From contig CAMFZA010000057.1 in the NCBI GenBank assembly GCA_946002345.1, positions 1-9,053 of the forward strand: a stretch of DNA of 9,053 nt, written 5' to 3'. The notes under the pieces are model-generated. The model ran no database searches. It was not told where the DNA came from and worked only from the letters and a program-made list of their open reading frames with translations. This stretch comes from an uncultured Phascolarctobacterium sp. GTDB lineage: Bacteria; Bacillota; Negativicutes; Acidaminococcales; Acidaminococcaceae. Shown here one piece after another: positions 6,977 to 9,053 of the stretch. The position numbers and the translations under genes were made by a program. The first letter of the stretch is position 1; every line of letters begins with the position of its first letter.

Positions 6977-6982
6977 GGGAGG
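6977..6982 (+). promoter_or_regulatory. Ribosome binding site that fixes the flavoprotein start
   Basis: GGGAGG lies 6 nt upstream of ATG at 6989. In-frame ATGs at 6968 (before the site) and 6983 (directly abutting it) are therefore rejected as starts. Confidence 0.8.
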
Positions 6983-6988
6983 ATGAAT

Positions 6989-8839
6989 ATGAGTCGTTTA
7001 AAAATAGCAACCCCTGACCAGGCTCAACTGACGGTCGAACGCTTATATAAAGACCTAGAGCGACACATCATCGCCAGCCCTCCGGGACTGTGCCCTGTTG
7101 ACTTGCAGCTCTCCTTCTTAAAGGTTTGCCACGCCCAAACCTGTGGCAAATGTGTTCCCTGTCGCGTTGGTCTGGCCCAATTACAAAATTTGATGGAAGA
7201 GGTGCTGGATGGCAAGGCTACCATGGAAACCCTTGACCTGATCCAAAGCACTGCAGAAAATGTAGCCAATAGTGCTGACTGTGCCATCGGCTACGAAGCA
7301 GCTAAAATGGTCTTGGCCGGCTTAGAGGGCTTCCGCGAAGACTATATCAACCACATCAAGAAGGGCAAATGCTCCGTGCATCTGCATCAATCCATTCCCT
7401 GCGTGGCTTTGTGCCCGGCGCAGGTGGATATCCCCGGCTACATCGCCTTGGTAGGCGCCGGTCGCTATGCGGATGCCGTTAAGCTTATTCGCAAGGATAA
7501 TCCCTTCCCCACTGCCTGTGGTCTTATTTGTGAGCATCCCTGCGAATCTCGCTGCCGTCGTAATATGATTGATGCAGCCATCAATATTCGCGGCTTAAAG
7601 CGTATGGCTGTGGATAATGCTCCCAGCAACACCGTGCCCGTACCCACTAAAGAAAAAGCCACCGGCAAACGGGTGGCTATCATCGGCGGCGGTCCCAGTG
7701 GCTTATCCGCTGCCTACTATTTAGAGCTCATGGGTCACCATGCAGTTGTTTTTGAAGAAAAGAGCAAGCTGGGCGGCATGCTCCGCTACGGCATTCCTGC
7801 TTATCGCTTCCCCAGAGAACGCCTGCAGGAGGATTTAGACGCCATTCTGTCCACCGGCGTAGAGGTGCACCTGAACAGCCGCATTGGCAACGGTAAGGGC
7901 GAAATTTCCTTTGACAAGCTGCGGGAGGAGTTTGACGCTGTTTATATTGCCATCGGCGCTCATACCGATAAAAAAATCGGTATCCCCGGCGAGGATTCCC
8001 AGGGCGTTATCAGCGCTGTAGAAATGCTGCGTGAAATCGGCGAAGAAAGAATGCCGGACTTTAAAGATAAGACCGTTGTGGTAATCGGCGGCGGCAACGT
8101 AGCTATGGACTGCACTCGCAGCTCCATCCGCTTAGGCGCCAAGAAGGTTATTATTGCATATCGTCGTCGTCAGGACGATATGACCGCCCTGCCCGAGGAA
8201 ATCGAGGGTGCTATTGCCGAAGGCGCTGAGCTGTACGGCTTAAAGGCTCCCCACCATATTGAGGCGGATGCCAACGGCAAGGTTGCTGCCCTGTGGGTAG
8301 AGCCCCAAATCATCGGTCCCATCGATGCTTGGGGCCGCGCTCGTCCCATCCATGCAGATGTGGATTTACAGCGCATCCCCTGCGATATCATCGTTGTAGC
8401 CATCGGCCAAGGCATAATGCTGCGTCCCTTTGAAGAGGCAGGCATCAAGATTAAGCGTGGCACCATCTCCGCTTTGTCCAGCAGCGAGCTGGCCAACAAC
8501 GAAGGCGTTTTCGCCGGTGGTGACTGCGTAACCGGTCCTGCTACCGTTATTCGCGCCATTGCCGCAGGCAAGGTTGCCGCAGCCAATATTGATGAATACC
8601 TGGGCTACGAGCACATCATCACCTGTGATGTGGAAATTCCCGACCCCTCCATTGATGACAAGCGTCCCTGCGGTCGCATTCAGCTCACCGAAAAAGAGGC
8701 TGGCGAACGCAAGAAGACCTTCGCACCTATGGAATGTGGCATGACCGTGCAGGAAGCCTGCCAAGAAGCTGGTCGCTGCCTGCGCTGTGATAAATTTGGC
8801 TTTAGTACCTTGAAAGGAGGCAGAACCTTAAAATGGTAA
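6989..8839 (+). CDS. NuoF-type iron-sulfur module fused to a GltD-like FAD/NAD(P) oxidoreductase
   Basis: This 616-residue soluble flavoprotein has three parts. Residues about 35-125 match the C-terminal [4Fe-4S] module of NuoF (C52GKC55VPC58RVG, fourth ligand C98), but the NuoF FMN/NADH domain is absent. Residues about 126-210 are the GltD-type double-cluster domain, with PCVALCPAQVDIPGYI (137-152) and C177, C181, C185 and C189 spaced every fourth residue. From 226 come an FAD Rossmann motif (VAIIGGGPSGLSAAYYL), a second dinucleotide motif (VVVIGGGNVAMDC, 363-375), YRRR (391-394), suggestive of NADPH, and the closing FAD motif GVFAGGDCVTGPATVIRAI (506-524). CLRCD (597-601) ends the clusters. 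This build resembles the GltD-like subunits of SfrB- and Nfn-type enzymes. Inference: it exchanges electrons between NAD(P)H and the [2Fe-2S] protein encoded next, which it overlaps by 7 bp. The cofactor and the physiological direction are not settled by sequence. Confidence 0.92.
   Translation: MSRLKIATPDQAQLTVERLYKDLERHIIASPPGLCPVDLQLSFLKVCHAQTCGKCVPCRVGLAQLQNLMEEVLDGKATMETLDLIQSTAENVANSADCAIGYEAAKMVLAGLEGFREDYINHIKKGKCSVHLHQSIPCVALCPAQVDIPGYIALVGAGRYADAVKLIRKDNPFPTACGLICEHPCESRCRRNMIDAAINIRGLKRMAVDNAPSNTVPVPTKEKATGKRVAIIGGGPSGLSAAYYLELMGHHAVVFEEKSKLGGMLRYGIPAYRFPRERLQEDLDAILSTGVEVHLNSRIGNGKGEISFDKLREEFDAVYIAIGAHTDKKIGIPGEDSQGVISAVEMLREIGEERMPDFKDKTVVVIGGGNVAMDCTRSSIRLGAKKVIIAYRRRQDDMTALPEEIEGAIAEGAELYGLKAPHHIEADANGKVAALWVEPQIIGPIDAWGRARPIHADVDLQRIPCDIIVVAIGQGIMLRPFEEAGIKIKRGTISALSSSELANNEGVFAGGDCVTGPATVIRAIAAGKVAAANIDEYLGYEHIITCDVEIPDPSIDDKRPCGRIQLTEKEAGERKKTFAPMECGMTVQEACQEAGRCLRCDKFGFSTLKGGRTLKW
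8813..8820 (+). promoter_or_regulatory. Ribosome binding site of the downstream [2Fe-2S] gene, inside the flavoprotein gene
   Basis: AAAGGAGG is a strong match but lies 12 nt before the ATG at 8833, longer than usual. No better start in that frame is seen nearby, and the protein alignment supports 8833. The site lies in the last codons of the upstream gene, which suggests coupled translation. Confidence 0.7.
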
Positions 8840-9053
8840 ACCTGACAATTGACGGCTTAAAAGTTTCCGTTCCCGAGGGCACTACGATTATGCAGGCCGC
8901 TGCCACCGTTGGTATTGATATTCCCCGTCTCTGTTTTTTGAAGGACATTAACGAAATCAGTGCCTGCAAGGTTTGCGTTGTAGAAATCCAAGGACAAAAT
9001 CGTGTAGTTACCTCCTGCACCACTCCGGTACAGGAAGGACTGGTGGTCTATAC
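8833..9053 (+). CDS. N-terminus of a NuoG/[FeFe]-hydrogenase-type [2Fe-2S] protein (partial)
   Basis: Seventy-three complete codons are visible before the window ends. They form a plant-type [2Fe-2S] ferredoxin fold: MVNLTIDGLKVSVPEGTTI, then C34-x10-C45-x2-C48-x13-C62, the ligand spacing of NuoG and of the N-terminal domain of [FeFe] hydrogenases. The wording IPRLCFLKDINEISACKVC is very close to that of NADH-dependent [FeFe] hydrogenases of clostridia and Negativicutes. NuoG-like subunits of formate dehydrogenases or transhydrogenases begin the same way, and the H-cluster domain that would decide lies beyond 9053. Its start codon overlaps the end of the flavoprotein gene (shared ATGGTAA), so the two products are probably made together and may form one complex. 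The name hydrogenase is an inference. Confidence 0.85.
   Translation, partial: MVNLTIDGLKVSVPEGTTIMQAAATVGIDIPRLCFLKDINEISACKVCVVEIQGQNRVVTSCTTPVQEGLVVY

Noticed and set aside
6968..6988. Earlier in-frame ATG codons for the flavoprotein at 6968 and 6983
   Set aside because: The ribosome site GGGAGG at 6977-6982 lies downstream of the first and abuts the second. The ATG at 6989 has the proper spacing.
1..9053. tRNA or rRNA genes, CRISPR repeats, insertion sequences, phage or toxin-antitoxin genes
   Set aside because: No cloverleaf, repeat-spacer pattern, transposase motif or terminal repeat was recognised by reading. A covariance-model search was not possible here.

Overview
The window looks like chromosomal DNA of an anaerobic Firmicute with roughly balanced base composition. 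The evidence is strong AGGAGG-type ribosome sites, a DnaE of the Firmicute length class, a bifurcating-type electron transfer flavoprotein and a flavoprotein/[FeFe]-hydrogenase-type module. A Negativicutes-like or clostridial fermenter fits best. This is an inference from protein style, not a proven taxonomy.

Layout. Four transcription units or parts of units read leftward: a sodium:solute symporter gene (6714 to 5335) interrupted by an in-frame TAG, dnaE (5253 to 1852), etfB (1668 to 874) and etfA (from 862, running off the left edge). One unit reads rightward from a 274-bp divergent intergenic region: a flavoprotein that joins a NuoF-type iron-sulfur module to a GltD-like oxidoreductase (6989 to 8839), then the start of a protein with a NuoG/hydrogenase-type [2Fe-2S] domain (from 8833, running off the right edge).

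How the genes work together. The two ends are about electron flow. The left end encodes an EtfAB pair whose alpha subunit carries an extra two-cluster ferredoxin domain. The right end encodes a soluble NAD(P)H/iron-sulfur flavoprotein module coupled, by a 7-bp gene overlap, to a hydrogenase-like or transhydrogenase-like partner. Both promoters share the string ACTTGCA over the predicted -35 box. At etfB it lies in a perfect 18-bp palindrome. This raises the possibility of common redox control. dnaE is a housekeeping polymerase gene, and the symporter probably imports an organic anion, though its substrate cannot be read from the sequence.

Most notable points: the amber codon that splits an otherwise full-length symporter and is followed at once by ATG; the ferredoxin-EtfA fusion; the NuoF-fragment/GltD fusion that lacks the NuoF FMN domain; and the palindromic elements at three promoters. 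No tRNA, rRNA, CRISPR array, insertion sequence or phage gene was seen.
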